DNA of 64,000 nt from Labilibaculum euxinicum (GTDB taxonomy: Bacteria > Bacteroidota > Bacteroidia > Bacteroidales > Marinifilaceae): contig NZ_WTCR01000001.1 in NCBI RefSeq assembly GCF_009795715.1, positions 310,001-374,000 of the forward strand, read 5' to 3'. Positions within the stretch are counted from its first letter, which is position 1; each line of letters opens with the position of its first letter. The notes under the pieces were generated by a model. That model ran no database searches. It was not told the DNA's origin and saw nothing but the letters and a program-made list of their open reading frames with translations. A program made the position numbers and the translations under genes. This document shows, piece by piece, positions 34,490-43,370 of the stretch.

Positions 34490-35134
34490 ATTTTTATTTT
34501 CTTCCTTCTCAAAATATTTACAATACTCTTTAATCCCACAAGCTTTACATTTTGGTTTTCTTGCTACACATACATACCTTCCGTGTAATATTAGCCAATG
34601 ATGAGCAGTCGCTATATATTCCTCTGGAATAAATTTCACCAATTGCTTTTCTGTTTCCAAGGGAGTTTTCGAATTTGTTGTTAAACCAATTCTTTCTGAA
34701 ACCCTAAAAACATGTGTATCTACAGCCATAGCCGGCTTATCGTATACTACCGAAGCAATCACATTTGCCGTTTTCCTGCCAACCCCTGGTAATTTCTGCA
34801 GTTTATTGATATCATCGGGAACAATCTCTTTATAATCAGCCACCAACATTTTCGCCATCCCCAGCAAGTGTTTCGCTTTATTATTTGGATAGGAGCAAGA
34901 ACGTATTAAATCGAAAATATCATCTTGACTTGCATGAGATAATTCGAAAGCTGTAGGATATTTGTCAAATAAAAACGGAGTCATCATATTAACTCTTTTA
35001 TCGGTGCATTGAGCAGACAAGATAACAGCAACTAATAATTCATATGGATTTGAATAATTCAACTCTGTTTCTGCAGCCGGCATGTTTTCTTTAAACCATA
35101 ATATTATCTTCTCAAATCTATCTTTCTTTCGCAT
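34472..35134 (-). CDS. nth: Endonuclease III (DNA glycosylase/AP lyase)
   Basis: Base-excision repair of oxidised pyrimidines. It has a helix-hairpin-helix LPGVGRKTANV with the catalytic lysine in this motif, the catalytic Asp in MAVDTHVFRVSER, and a C-terminal [4Fe-4S] loop C-x6-C-x2-C-x5-C (CVARKPKCKACGIKEYC). The frame opens at 35158; MRKKDRFEKII (35134) is the more typical start. Confidence 0.95.
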   Translation of the reverse strand: MRKKDRFEKIILWFKENMPAAETELNYSNPYELLVAVILSAQCTDKRVNMMTPFLFDKYPTAFELSHASQDDIFDLIRSCSYPNNKAKHLLGMAKMLVADYKEIVPDDINKLQKLPGVGRKTANVIASVVYDKPAMAVDTHVFRVSERIGLTTNSKTPLETEKQLVKFIPEEYIATAHHWLILHGRYVCVARKPKCKACGIKEYCKYFEKEENKNKKAST

Positions 35135-35426
35135 AGCTAATTTATCCTTTCTGATCAATATTCAATTTGTAAATCCATCATGCCTATTTTCAAATTAAGT
35201 TTTTCAAATAAAAATGACGTTTATCCATCTTTGGATCATACGAATTTAATAAAGTCAAAGAATTAACCCCTCTTTGTTATTGAAAATTCTGCGATTGCGT
35301 GAAATTTAATGAATCTTCCTGCAAAACAAAAAAATATCAAACCGCATATCATCACAAGGCCTAATTATACCTGTCATCATTTCCAAACAACACAACAAAT
35401 ACACTAACAATCATATAATTTACACT

Positions 35427-35446
35427 AATGTGAAATAAATCACATT
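35427..35446. promoter_or_regulatory. Candidate CRP/FNR-type operator upstream of the papain-like gene
   Basis: AATGTGA-AATAAA-TCACATT is a perfect 7-bp inverted repeat with 6-bp spacing, matching the TGTGA-N6-TCACA form of CRP/FNR-family sites. It lies about 150 bp upstream of the protease start, in an otherwise empty 460-bp region (35135-35598). Confidence 0.5.
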
Positions 35447-35598
35447 TCGACACCCTCAATTAGTTTTACATATAACCATTTTATCGTAAATTCACACCAA
35501 CTTAAAACTGCAGCAAGGTATTAGACTGATACTCTTGATATTTTTACTGTTTCAATAAAACTACAAAACCATTATTACAAACTTTTAACAATTTACTT

Positions 35599-36456
35599 AT
35601 GAAAAAGAATTTAATCAGAATCACCTTACTCTCTGTATTCGCATTGAGCTTCCTGTTTTTAACACCTTCATGTAATAGCAACGACGATTCGATTGCAAAT
35701 CAAGAGCAAATCCAGGATGAAAATATCATCATAAACTCGGGTTATTTGCCGCTTCCAATTGAGCAATACAATAAAATTCCCAGTGCTAAACAAATCAGCA
35801 CAACTAAATCATACCCACTTTCAGTAAATCTTTCCTGTCCTCCAATTCTTAATCAAGGCGGAGAAGGATCTTGCGTTTCCTGGGGAGTTGGATACGCTGG
35901 AAGAAGTATTAGCTGGCAAGCTTTATATGGTGGTTCATACAACTATAGCGTGAATATTTTCAGCCCTGAATACATTTACAATCAAATTAAAGTTACCGAC
36001 TGTGCCAGTGGCTCCTACGTAACTGATGGTTTAGATTTGGTTGTAGACCAAGGAGTTTGTGTTTGGAATGATATGCCGTACACTGATATTTCCTGCGATG
36101 TATATCCGGACAATTACCAAGTATTACAAGCAGCAAATTACAAAGCAGCAAGCTATAACACCGTGCCAAAAACAGTCGATGCATTTAAAGATCAACTTGC
36201 TGCAGGCAAACCAATTGTTGTTGGCGGACCTGTTTATCGTCAGTTTTACTATTTGGGCTATGATCAGATCCAAACCAAAACAGTTAGAAATTACGGCGGA
36301 CATTGTTATTGTGTTGTGGGTTACGACGACAGTAAAGGTGCCTTTCTTGTAATGAACTCCTGGGGAACAAACTGGGGAACCAATGGATTTGGATGGGTTT
36401 CCTATAGCATCATGACCAAAGTATGGTCGGAAGCCTATGTATTAAACGAATTATAA
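35599..36456 (+). CDS. Papain-like (C1A) cysteine protease, lipoprotein
   Basis: A 285-aa secreted protease. The signal peptide has the lipobox LTPSC (acylation at the outer or inner membrane), and the mature region is preceded by a short linker rather than a long propeptide. The catalytic residues can be placed: Cys92 in GEGSCVSWG, His235 in GGHCYCVVGYD, Asn253 in MNSWGTNWG. The GSCVSW motif replaces the canonical GxCGSCW. It has no T9SS C-terminal domain. A role in peptide scavenging is likely. Confidence 0.9.
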   Translation: MKKNLIRITLLSVFALSFLFLTPSCNSNDDSIANQEQIQDENIIINSGYLPLPIEQYNKIPSAKQISTTKSYPLSVNLSCPPILNQGGEGSCVSWGVGYAGRSISWQALYGGSYNYSVNIFSPEYIYNQIKVTDCASGSYVTDGLDLVVDQGVCVWNDMPYTDISCDVYPDNYQVLQAANYKAASYNTVPKTVDAFKDQLAAGKPIVVGGPVYRQFYYLGYDQIQTKTVRNYGGHCYCVVGYDDSKGAFLVMNSWGTNWGTNGFGWVSYSIMTKVWSEAYVLNEL

Positions 36457-36493
36457 AAATTGAAATTGTAGTCATTGAAACAAAGTCAGTTAC

Positions 36494-36528
36494 ATCCTGC
36501 TATTTGCATAATAGCAGGATTTTTTTTG
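36494..36528 (+). terminator. Terminator of the papain-like protease gene
   Basis: ATCCTGCTATT pairs with AATAGCAGGAT over a 5-nt loop, followed by T8-9. Confidence 0.88.
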
Positions 36529-36658
36529 CTCAATTAAGTTCTCTCTGCGAGTGTAATTCACCCCCTCCTGCACAAGTTAATGCTAATTCAAGAACAGATT
36601 AGTAATGTATCAGTACTTATTCGTAAATTTGAGCTTCAAAAATTTAAGAACAGATTAC

Positions 36659-38521
36659 ATGATATCATATTTACAGGTTGAAAACCTTACCAAAAGTTAC
36701 GGAGAGCTTACACTATTTGAAAACATTAGTTTTGGCGTTGGACAAGGACAAAAAATTGCATTAATTGCAAAAAATGGTACCGGAAAAACTACACTTTTAA
36801 ATATTATCTCGGGACTAGACAGTCAGGATAGTGGAGATATCAGCTTTCGCAGTGATTTAAAAATAGCATATCTGGAACAAAACCCCGACCTCAACAACAG
36901 CAATACAATTCTTAATGAAGTCTTTAACTCCACCGATCCTGTTCTTTCAGTAATTCGTGACTACGAAAGGATAATCAATGAAAATGATCAGGAAGCAATG
37001 TCAGATATCATTGAAAAAATGGATCAATTCAAGGCCTGGGATTACGAAAATAAGGTAAAGCAAATCTTGTCCAAGCTAAAAATCACCAATTTCGATCAAA
37101 TTATTGGCGAACTTTCCGGGGGACAGAAAAAACGGGTTGGATTAGCAAAAGTTTTAATCACTGATACTGATTTCTTAATTCTTGATGAGCCTACCAACCA
37201 CTTGGATCTGGAAATGATAGAATGGCTTGAAGAATATCTTAACAAATCGAAAGGCACATTATTGATGGTTACTCACGACAGATATTTTCTGGATCGGGTT
37301 TGTAATGAAATCATCGAAATAGAGTCCAATACCATATTCACCTACAAAGGCAACTATTCCTACTATTTAGAAAAGAGAGCTGAGAGAATTGAGAATTTAA
37401 ATGCTGAAGTTGGTAAGGCTCAAAAACTAATGAAAACTGAGCAGGAATGGATACGGAGAATGCCACAAGCCCGAGGAACGAAAGCTAAGTACAGAGTTGA
37501 TGCCTTTGAGGATATCAAGAAAAAAGCAAGCTCTGGATTTAAAGAAACAAAAATGGATTTAGATATTAAATCCGCAAGGTTGGGAAATAAAATTCTGGAA
37601 CTGGATCGTCTGTATAAAAGCTATGGCGATTTAAAAATACTGGAAGATTTCAGCTATAAATTCCAAAGGGGAGAAAAAATAGGAATTGTAGGTAAAAATG
37701 GCACGGGAAAATCAACCTTCTTAAACATGATTACCCGGAATATTGAAGCCGATTCAGGTTCAATTGAAATTGGAGAAACTGTAGTTTACGGCTACTACAA
37801 GCAAGATGGCATTACAATTAATGAGAATGAAAGAATCATTGACGTAATTAAAGAAATTGCAGAATCTATTGATTTAGGCAATGGAAAAATGATGTCGGCC
37901 TCTCAATTTCTGGAATACTTTCTTTTTCCAACTAAAACTCAGTACAATCAGGTTGCTAAATTAAGCGGCGGTGAAAAACGACGATTGTATTTGATGACAG
38001 TCTTGATGAAAAACCCGAATTTCTTAATCCTGGATGAGCCAACCAATGATCTGGACATTATGACTTTGAATGTTCTGGAAGATTATCTGCTTAGTTTTTC
38101 CGGATGTCTGATTATTGTATCTCACGACAGATACTTTATGGATAAAGTTGTGGATCAATTATTTGTATTTGAAGGCAATGGAATCATCAGGAATTTCCCG
38201 GGAAATTACACCATTTACCGTGATTCTTTAGATCAGCAGGAAAAGGAAATCAAAAAAACAGAAAAATTATCAACACCTAAAAAGGAAAAACCAAAATCGG
38301 AACCAACAAAAAAATTATCTTTTAATGAAAAAAGAGAGTTTGAGCAACTGGAAATAGATATTGAAACGTTAACATCTGAAAAAGAAGAAATAGAAATTGC
38401 CATGAGTTCAGGAAACTTATCAAACGATGAATTGATGGAAAAAGCGAGTCGTATTGAAAAAGTTATTGAATTAATTGACGAAAAAGAATTCCGATGGCTG
38501 GAATTGAGCGAACGCGCTTAA
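36659..38521 (+). CDS. ABC-F family ATPase (Uup-like)
   Basis: A soluble protein with two ATP-binding cassettes, acting on ribosomes or in DNA/RNA housekeeping rather than transport. Walker A copies are GKNGTGKST and AKNGTGKTT; signatures are LSGGQKKRVGL and LSGGEKRRLYL; both have LILDEPTN. An interdomain linker and a C-terminal coiled coil (about 540-620) place it near Uup. The frame opens at 36605, but a TAnnTTTG element (36624-36631) and the usual N-terminus MISYLQVENLTKSYG favour 36659. The MATE gene follows after 53 bp. Confidence 0.92.
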   Translation: MISYLQVENLTKSYGELTLFENISFGVGQGQKIALIAKNGTGKTTLLNIISGLDSQDSGDISFRSDLKIAYLEQNPDLNNSNTILNEVFNSTDPVLSVIRDYERIINENDQEAMSDIIEKMDQFKAWDYENKVKQILSKLKITNFDQIIGELSGGQKKRVGLAKVLITDTDFLILDEPTNHLDLEMIEWLEEYLNKSKGTLLMVTHDRYFLDRVCNEIIEIESNTIFTYKGNYSYYLEKRAERIENLNAEVGKAQKLMKTEQEWIRRMPQARGTKAKYRVDAFEDIKKKASSGFKETKMDLDIKSARLGNKILELDRLYKSYGDLKILEDFSYKFQRGEKIGIVGKNGTGKSTFLNMITRNIEADSGSIEIGETVVYGYYKQDGITINENERIIDVIKEIAESIDLGNGKMMSASQFLEYFLFPTKTQYNQVAKLSGGEKRRLYLMTVLMKNPNFLILDEPTNDLDIMTLNVLEDYLLSFSGCLIIVSHDRYFMDKVVDQLFVFEGNGIIRNFPGNYTIYRDSLDQQEKEIKKTEKLSTPKKEKPKSEPTKKLSFNEKREFEQLEIDIETLTSEKEEIEIAMSSGNLSNDELMEKASRIEKVIELIDEKEFRWLELSERA

Positions 38522-38574
38522 ATCTCAGAACCACATAAAATCAGCAGAGCGCTACAGCTCTAACAAGAAACTTA

Positions 38575-39921
38575 ATGAAAGATTTTACCTCAGGAAATGT
38601 TACCAAACTAATACTAAATTTCACGTTACCGATGTTGTTGGGAAATGTATTCCAACAACTCTATAACATTGTGGATAGTATTATTGTTGGGAAGGTTTTG
38701 GGCAAAGAAGCTTTGGCATCCGTTGGAGCATCATTTCCGATTATTTTCACCTTAATTGCTTTACTTATCGGAATCGGCTCCGGGTTTTCCATCGTAATTT
38801 CTCAATTTTACGGTGCAAAGGACATCAATAAAGTAAAAAGAGCAATTGATACCATGTACCTGTTTTTATTCGGTGCCGGTATTTTAGTTTCCGTGCTCGG
38901 AATCTATTTTAGTAAAGATCTTTTTCTTTTACTGCAATTACCTGTAGAACTAATACCTCAGGCAACAAGCTATTTGAATGTCTATATGGCCGGAATGATC
39001 ATGTTTTTTGGCTTTAGCGGAACAAGTTCAATCCTTCGTGGACTGGGAGATTCCAAAACACCGCTTTATTTTTTAATACTGGCTTCTATCTTCAATATCA
39101 TATTCGATTTGTTATTTGTAATGGTTTTTAAATGGGGAATTGCAGGAGCAGCATGGGCAACAGTATTGGCTCAAAGTGGTGCATTTATTTCCGGTATTAT
39201 TTATTTAAACCGAAACCATAACATCATTAAATTTTCACTTTTCAAATTGGTTTTTGATAAGGAAATATTCATCACGAGTTTAAAGATTGGAATTCCATCG
39301 GGGATTCAGCATACTTTTGTTGCTCTTGGAATGATGGCCTTACTCGGAATTGTAAATACGTTTGGAACCGATGTAATTGCCGCCTACACAGCTGCAGGAA
39401 GAATTGACTCCTTGGCGATGATGCCGGCAATGAATTTTTCACAGGCTGTAGCTGCATTTGTTGGTCAGAATTTAGGAGCCAATAAAATTGACCGGGTTCG
39501 GCAAGGATTTAAGGTTACATTCATCATGTCAAATGTATTTTGCCTGATGATGACGGCTATAATAATCCTATTTGGCAGTCACTTAATGAAACTATTTACT
39601 ACAGATGCAAATGTAATTGCTATTGGTGAAAAGTACCTGATCATAGTGAGCTCATTCTATCTTCTGTTCTCAACAATGTTCACAACCAATGGAGTTTTAA
39701 GAGGTGCCGGCGACACATTAATACCGATGTTTATCACACTCTTTTCCCTTTGGCTTATACGTATTCCCTGCGCCTATTTTCTTTCATCACATATTGGAGA
39801 AACCGGAATTTGGTGGTCAATACCTATTGGCTGGTCAATGGGAACAATATTCTCATATCTTTACTACCGCACTGGCCGATGGAAAAAAAAATCAATTGTA
39901 TCACATCAGGAATACTCATAA
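38575..39921 (+). CDS. MATE-family multidrug efflux transporter
   Basis: Cation-coupled exporter of drugs or metabolites. The 448-aa protein has 12 membrane helices in two homologous halves; it starts KDFTSGNVTKLILNFTLPML and has the MATE-typical PMLLGNVFQQLYNIVDSIIVG and GLGDSKTPLYF segments. It resembles the DinF/NorM-like subfamily widespread in anaerobes. It probably shares a transcript with the ABC-F gene. Confidence 0.93.
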   Translation: MKDFTSGNVTKLILNFTLPMLLGNVFQQLYNIVDSIIVGKVLGKEALASVGASFPIIFTLIALLIGIGSGFSIVISQFYGAKDINKVKRAIDTMYLFLFGAGILVSVLGIYFSKDLFLLLQLPVELIPQATSYLNVYMAGMIMFFGFSGTSSILRGLGDSKTPLYFLILASIFNIIFDLLFVMVFKWGIAGAAWATVLAQSGAFISGIIYLNRNHNIIKFSLFKLVFDKEIFITSLKIGIPSGIQHTFVALGMMALLGIVNTFGTDVIAAYTAAGRIDSLAMMPAMNFSQAVAAFVGQNLGANKIDRVRQGFKVTFIMSNVFCLMMTAIIILFGSHLMKLFTTDANVIAIGEKYLIIVSSFYLLFSTMFTTNGVLRGAGDTLIPMFITLFSLWLIRIPCAYFLSSHIGETGIWWSIPIGWSMGTIFSYLYYRTGRWKKKSIVSHQEYS

Positions 39922-40013
39922 ACAGAATCTTATCTGCGAATAATTAAATAGAATTAATAATTAATCAACTTCGAGCTTCTAAAGGATTTGATTGGTAAAT
40001 CCACTTCAAACCC

Positions 40014-40021
40014 TTACCTTT
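40014..40021 (+). promoter_or_regulatory. -7 element of the yicC promoter
   Basis: TACCTTTG, with a TTG about 20 bp upstream, ends 21 bp before the ATG at 40043. This argues against the upstream in-frame ATG at 39992, which would lie inside the promoter. Confidence 0.6.
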
Positions 40022-40042
40022 GCCGAAATAAATAGCCCAAAT

Positions 40043-40921
40043 ATGTTAATATCGATGACAGGCTTTGGTAAAGCCATTCTTGAACTGGAAAACAAAAAGG
40101 TTTCAATCGAAATCAAATCCCTAAACAGTAAACAACTAGATATCAATACCCGAATACCAAACCTTTACAAAGAAAAGGATTTGGTGATAAGGAATGAGAT
40201 TAAAAATAAGCTGGAACGAGGAAAAGTAGAACTTTCCATTTTCATTGAAAGTGTTGGTACTGACAAAGAAACAAAAATCAACAAACCTATTGTTGAAGCG
40301 TACTACAAGCAATTAAATGAGCTGGCTCAGGATCTTGGAATCGCAATAGACAAAGAGCCTATTTTGCAAACCATAGTGAAGTTGCCGGATGCTCTTAAAG
40401 TAGAATATCAAGAGCTTGACGAAGAAGAATGGAACCTGATTTTTGAAGGATTTAAAACTGCCCTTGCAGGAATTATGGATTTCCGTAATCAAGAAGGGAA
40501 TGCACTTCAGGAAGATATTTTTGCCAGAATAGCAAATATCGAGAATCTTTTGACTCAAGTTCCTCAATATGAAAATGACCGAATTGAAACGGTCCGTACC
40601 CGAATTAATGATAATCTTAAAGATTTTGTTGAAAAACAGAATGTAGATAAAAACCGTTTCGAACAGGAAATCATCTACTATCTTGAAAAATTAGATATTA
40701 CAGAAGAAAAAGTTCGTTTGGCTAACCATTGCAAATATTTCATAGAAACATCAAATGCAGGCAACTCTGAGGGCAAAAAACTAGGTTTTATTGCTCAGGA
40801 AATTGGGCGTGAGATCAACACACTGGGTTCAAAAGCCAATGATTCCAACATCCAAAAAATTGTAATTGACATGAAAGATGAATTGGAAAAAATAAAGGAA
40901 CAACTTTTAAACGTCTTGTAA
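40043..40921 (+). CDS. yicC: YicC-family endoribonuclease
   Basis: A conserved protein shown in E. coli and Bacillus (YicC/YloC) to be an endoribonuclease. It starts MLISMTGFGKAILELENKKV; the MTGFG motif is diagnostic, as is the C-terminal GKKLGFIAQEIGREINTLGSKA segment. From this start it is 292 aa, the usual length. It leads yicC-gmk-nadD, an arrangement common in this phylum. Confidence 0.94.
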   Translation: MLISMTGFGKAILELENKKVSIEIKSLNSKQLDINTRIPNLYKEKDLVIRNEIKNKLERGKVELSIFIESVGTDKETKINKPIVEAYYKQLNELAQDLGIAIDKEPILQTIVKLPDALKVEYQELDEEEWNLIFEGFKTALAGIMDFRNQEGNALQEDIFARIANIENLLTQVPQYENDRIETVRTRINDNLKDFVEKQNVDKNRFEQEIIYYLEKLDITEEKVRLANHCKYFIETSNAGNSEGKKLGFIAQEIGREINTLGSKANDSNIQKIVIDMKDELEKIKEQLLNVL

Positions 40922-40943
40922 TTATTACAATAAATCATATTTT

Positions 40944-40973
40944 AGCGTAGGGTTAGTCACTCTGCGCTTTTTT
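40944..40973 (+). terminator. Terminator or attenuator between yicC and gmk
   Basis: AGCGTAG pairs with CTGCGCT (one G-U) over an 11-nt loop, followed by T6. It probably reduces transcription into gmk. Confidence 0.6.
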
Positions 40974-41003
40974 ATAATACTAATCTCTCTAACTCAATAT
41001 CAA

Positions 41004-41570
41004 ATGTCTGGTAAATTATTCATATTTTCCGCTCCAAGTGGATCTGGAAAAACAACAATAGTTCAACATCTGTTAAAACAGAATTTCAAATTAGAATTCT
41101 CAATATCGGCCACCAGCAGAGCCAAAAGAGCCAATGAAACAGACGGCAAAGACTATCACTTTTTATCTGTTGAAGAATTCAAAACAAGAATCGAAAATGA
41201 TGAATTTCTTGAATGGGAAGAAGTTTATGAAGGTTGCTTTTACGGAACTCTTAAAAGTGAGGTTGACAAGATTAGAAAAAAAGGTAAAAACGTAATATTT
41301 GATGTTGATGTTGTGGGTGGAACAAATATCAAGAAATTTTACAAACATGAAGCATTAGCTATTTTTATTCAACCTCCGTCAATTACTGAATTGGAGAACA
41401 GATTGCGTAACAGAAATACTGATTCGGATGAAGTAATTGCCAAACGAATTGAAAAGTTTAAATTTGAATTAGCTTTTTCCGATCAGTTTGATAAAGTAAT
41501 TGTTAACGATAAACTGGAAGATGCTCTCGCTGAAGCTGAAACAGCCTTGCACAATTTTCTTAGTAAATAA
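41004..41570 (+). CDS. gmk: Guanylate kinase
   Basis: Phosphorylates GMP to GDP. It has the P-loop SAPSGSGKTT, the GMP-binding segment FSISATSRAKRANETDGKDY (SxTTRxxRxxE-type) and the YGT loop. The 188 aa match the family. It lies between yicC and nadD, with only 21 bp to nadD. Confidence 0.97.
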   Translation: MSGKLFIFSAPSGSGKTTIVQHLLKQNFKLEFSISATSRAKRANETDGKDYHFLSVEEFKTRIENDEFLEWEEVYEGCFYGTLKSEVDKIRKKGKNVIFDVDVVGGTNIKKFYKHEALAIFIQPPSITELENRLRNRNTDSDEVIAKRIEKFKFELAFSDQFDKVIVNDKLEDALAEAETALHNFLSK

Positions 41571-41591
41571 GCATATTACACAAAAAAAAGG

Positions 41592-42167
41592 ATGAAGATA
41601 GGATTGTTTTTCGGATCATTTAATCCAATACACATTGGACATCTTGCTATTGCTAATTTCATGGCAGAATACACCGATATGGAACAAATTTGGTTTGTGG
41701 TTAGTCCTCACAATCCTTTCAAAAGAAAAAACAGTCTTTTAGCCGATTACCATCGTCTTGAATTGGTAAATAGAGCCATTGAACGATATCCCAATTTAAG
41801 AGCTTCAAATATTGAATTTGGGATGCCTCAACCTTCTTTTACTATCGACACTCTTACTTATTTAAAAGAAAAGAACCCGTCTCATCAATTTTGCCTGATT
41901 ATTGGTTCTGATAATTTGAAAAACTTCACAAAATGGAAGAATCATGAGTTAATTTTAAAAAATCATGATTTATTTATTTATCCTCGTCCCAATTTCAAGA
42001 GCGAAGACATTACTTTAAAAGGCAACATTCATACTGTAGATGCCCCTTTAATAGAAATCTCTTCAAGCTTCATCCGTAAAGCTGTAAAAGAGAAGAAAGA
42101 AGTTCCTTATTTTATGCCCGAAAAGGCATACAATTACCTGAAGGAGATGCATTTTTACGAAAAGTGA
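41592..42167 (+). CDS. nadD: Nicotinate-nucleotide adenylyltransferase
   Basis: Makes deamido-NAD from nicotinate mononucleotide and ATP. It has the nucleotidyltransferase motifs GSFNPIHIGHL and ISSSFIRKAV. Length (191 aa) is typical. It is the last gene of the yicC-gmk-nadD series, followed directly by a strong bidirectional terminator. Confidence 0.97.
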   Translation: MKIGLFFGSFNPIHIGHLAIANFMAEYTDMEQIWFVVSPHNPFKRKNSLLADYHRLELVNRAIERYPNLRASNIEFGMPQPSFTIDTLTYLKEKNPSHQFCLIIGSDNLKNFTKWKNHELILKNHDLFIYPRPNFKSEDITLKGNIHTVDAPLIEISSSFIRKAVKEKKEVPYFMPEKAYNYLKEMHFYEK

Positions 42168-42174
42168 TAAAATG

Positions 42175-42204
42175 AAAAAAGGCTGGTCCCCACCAGCCTT
42201 TTAT
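42175..42204. terminator. Bidirectional terminator (nadD and a convergent candidate small RNA)
   Basis: GGCTGGT-CCCC-ACCAGCC (42181-42198) is flanked by A6 on the left and T4 on the right. It therefore makes a very good terminator on the minus strand (T6) and a reasonable one on the plus strand. Confidence 0.85.
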
Positions 42205-42311
42205 CTAACCCAAAATGATTTCCAATACGAAGTTTTAACCCTAAAACCATATACTATTCATAAGGAAATTCCGATACGATCATCATGCCTAACCACTACA
42301 CTCCCGAATCG
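42175..42311 (-). ncRNA. Candidate small RNA of about 135 nt
   Basis: On the minus strand a consensus promoter is followed by about 135 nt with no meaningful ORF and then by the strong terminator above. By eye the transcript has a 5' hairpin (CACTCC-GATTCG-GGAGTG), an internal GTTTTA-GGGT-TAAAAC hairpin, an ATTTCC/GGAAAT long-range pairing enclosing it, and the terminal GGCTGGT hairpin. I cannot assign it to a known family; 6S RNA or a Bacteroidota-specific regulator are possibilities. Only a 10-codon frame (MMIVSEFPYE) is present. The rest of 42330-42718 shows nothing recognisable. Confidence 0.55.
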
Positions 42312-42316
42312 GAGTG

Positions 42317-42346
42317 CAAAGGTAAGCATTAATTTAAAATTACAAA
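42317..42346 (-). promoter_or_regulatory. Promoter of the candidate small RNA
   Basis: Minus strand: TTTG (plus 42343-42346), 18 bp, TACCTTTG (plus 42317-42324), close to the Bacteroidota consensus. Confidence 0.65.
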
Positions 42347-42717
42347 GATATTTCAAATTAAAGTTTCAGTTATTTTCATCTGTTTATAATTTTAAGTTTT
42401 TGTCACCATATAATCATTTCATGTGTGTAGAAAGCTTTATACATGGACGTTTCATGTGTCTAAATTTGTTTTTTATTGCCACATGGAACTTGTCAGCTTA
42501 GTCATCCTCGTATGTGATAAAAGTCTTCTCATGGCTCATTTCATCACATTTTATAAAAAGAAAACAATGACTCCAAACACCATCTTCATCAACTGGTATT
42601 TCAAACAAAACAAGGCTTTTTATATCTAGCAGAAAAGCTTCTGCGACAAGATATAAATGATCAGCAATGTATACCTAAACGACAATAAACATTAACTCCC
42701 CTACTTACAATCGTGAA

Positions 42718-42753
42718 ATAAAAAAGGAAAATCCCGTATGGAATTCTCCTTTT
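42718..42753 (-). terminator. Terminator of the 2-oxoacid oxidoreductase operon
   Basis: On the minus strand AAAGGAGAATTCC-ATACG-GGATTTTCCTTT is followed by a T-rich tail; it lies about 35 bp beyond the last gene. Confidence 0.75.
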
Positions 42754-42786
42754 ACTATCCTTATTTTAGTATTGTTGTGTTATTTC

Positions 42787-43338
42787 TTAAAGAGTGTGAA
42801 CTGTCTCAACAGAATCGCTACCTTTTTGAATTGCTTCAATATTTAAAGGTATTAATTTATGATGACGCTCCGGCAAAGACTTCTCCAAACCTTTTTTAAC
42901 ATTTTCCAATAATACGATTGGCTTCACTTTTAGAAAGCCTCCCATAATAATCATGTTAAAAGTTTGAGGATTTCCTAATTCTGCAGCAAGAGCAGCTCCG
43001 GGAATTCTATAGATATTAATATCCTTTCTTTCCGGATGATGCGTAATACCATTTGGATCATATAATAAAGTACCACCCGGTTTCACCTCATTCACAAACT
43101 TATCCATAGATTGCTGATTAAGAATGATTGCAGTATCAAACTTTTTCAAAACAGGTGAACTAATTCTATCGTCGCTTAAGATTACAGTTACATTTGCAGT
43201 TCCTCCACGCATTTCCGGTCCGTAAGAAGGCATCCAAGACACTTCTTGATTTTGCATGATTCCGGAATAAGCAAGAATTTTACCCATTGAAAGTACACCT
43301 TGACCACCAAATCCTGCAATTATTATTTCTTCTGTCAT
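42787..43338 (-). CDS. 2-oxoacid:ferredoxin oxidoreductase, gamma subunit
   Basis: The CoA-interacting gamma subunit of a four-subunit enzyme that converts a 2-oxoacid to acyl-CoA and CO2 with reduction of ferredoxin. It starts EEIIIAGFGGQGVLSMGKIL and contains SWMPSYGPEMRGGTAN, both diagnostic. Length (183 aa) fits the separate-subunit Kor/Vor type. It is the last gene in the order delta-alpha-beta-gamma. Confidence 0.93.
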   Translation of the reverse strand: MTEEIIIAGFGGQGVLSMGKILAYSGIMQNQEVSWMPSYGPEMRGGTANVTVILSDDRISSPVLKKFDTAIILNQQSMDKFVNEVKPGGTLLYDPNGITHHPERKDINIYRIPGAALAAELGNPQTFNMIIMGGFLKVKPIVLLENVKKGLEKSLPERHHKLIPLNIEAIQKGSDSVETVHTL

Positions 43339-43370
43339 TTTTTTACAGTTTAATTGATTAAAAAGGATTT

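Noticed and set aside
28044-36456. A polysaccharide utilisation locus with the papain-like protease as its enzyme
   Set aside because: The protease is 3 kb away, beyond the ferredoxin, zupT and nth genes, and in the opposite direction to susC/susD; nothing ties them together.
36605-36658. N-terminal extension of the ABC-F protein
   Set aside because: A TAnnTTTG promoter element lies inside it, and the family N-terminus begins at 36659.
39992-40042. N-terminal extension of YicC
   Set aside because: It overlaps a consensus promoter; the MTGFG motif normally begins within a few residues of the start.
42172-42501. 109-codon plus-strand frame after nadD
   Set aside because: It begins inside the nadD terminator hairpin and has no protein-like composition. 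The minus-strand small RNA candidate is the better reading of this segment.
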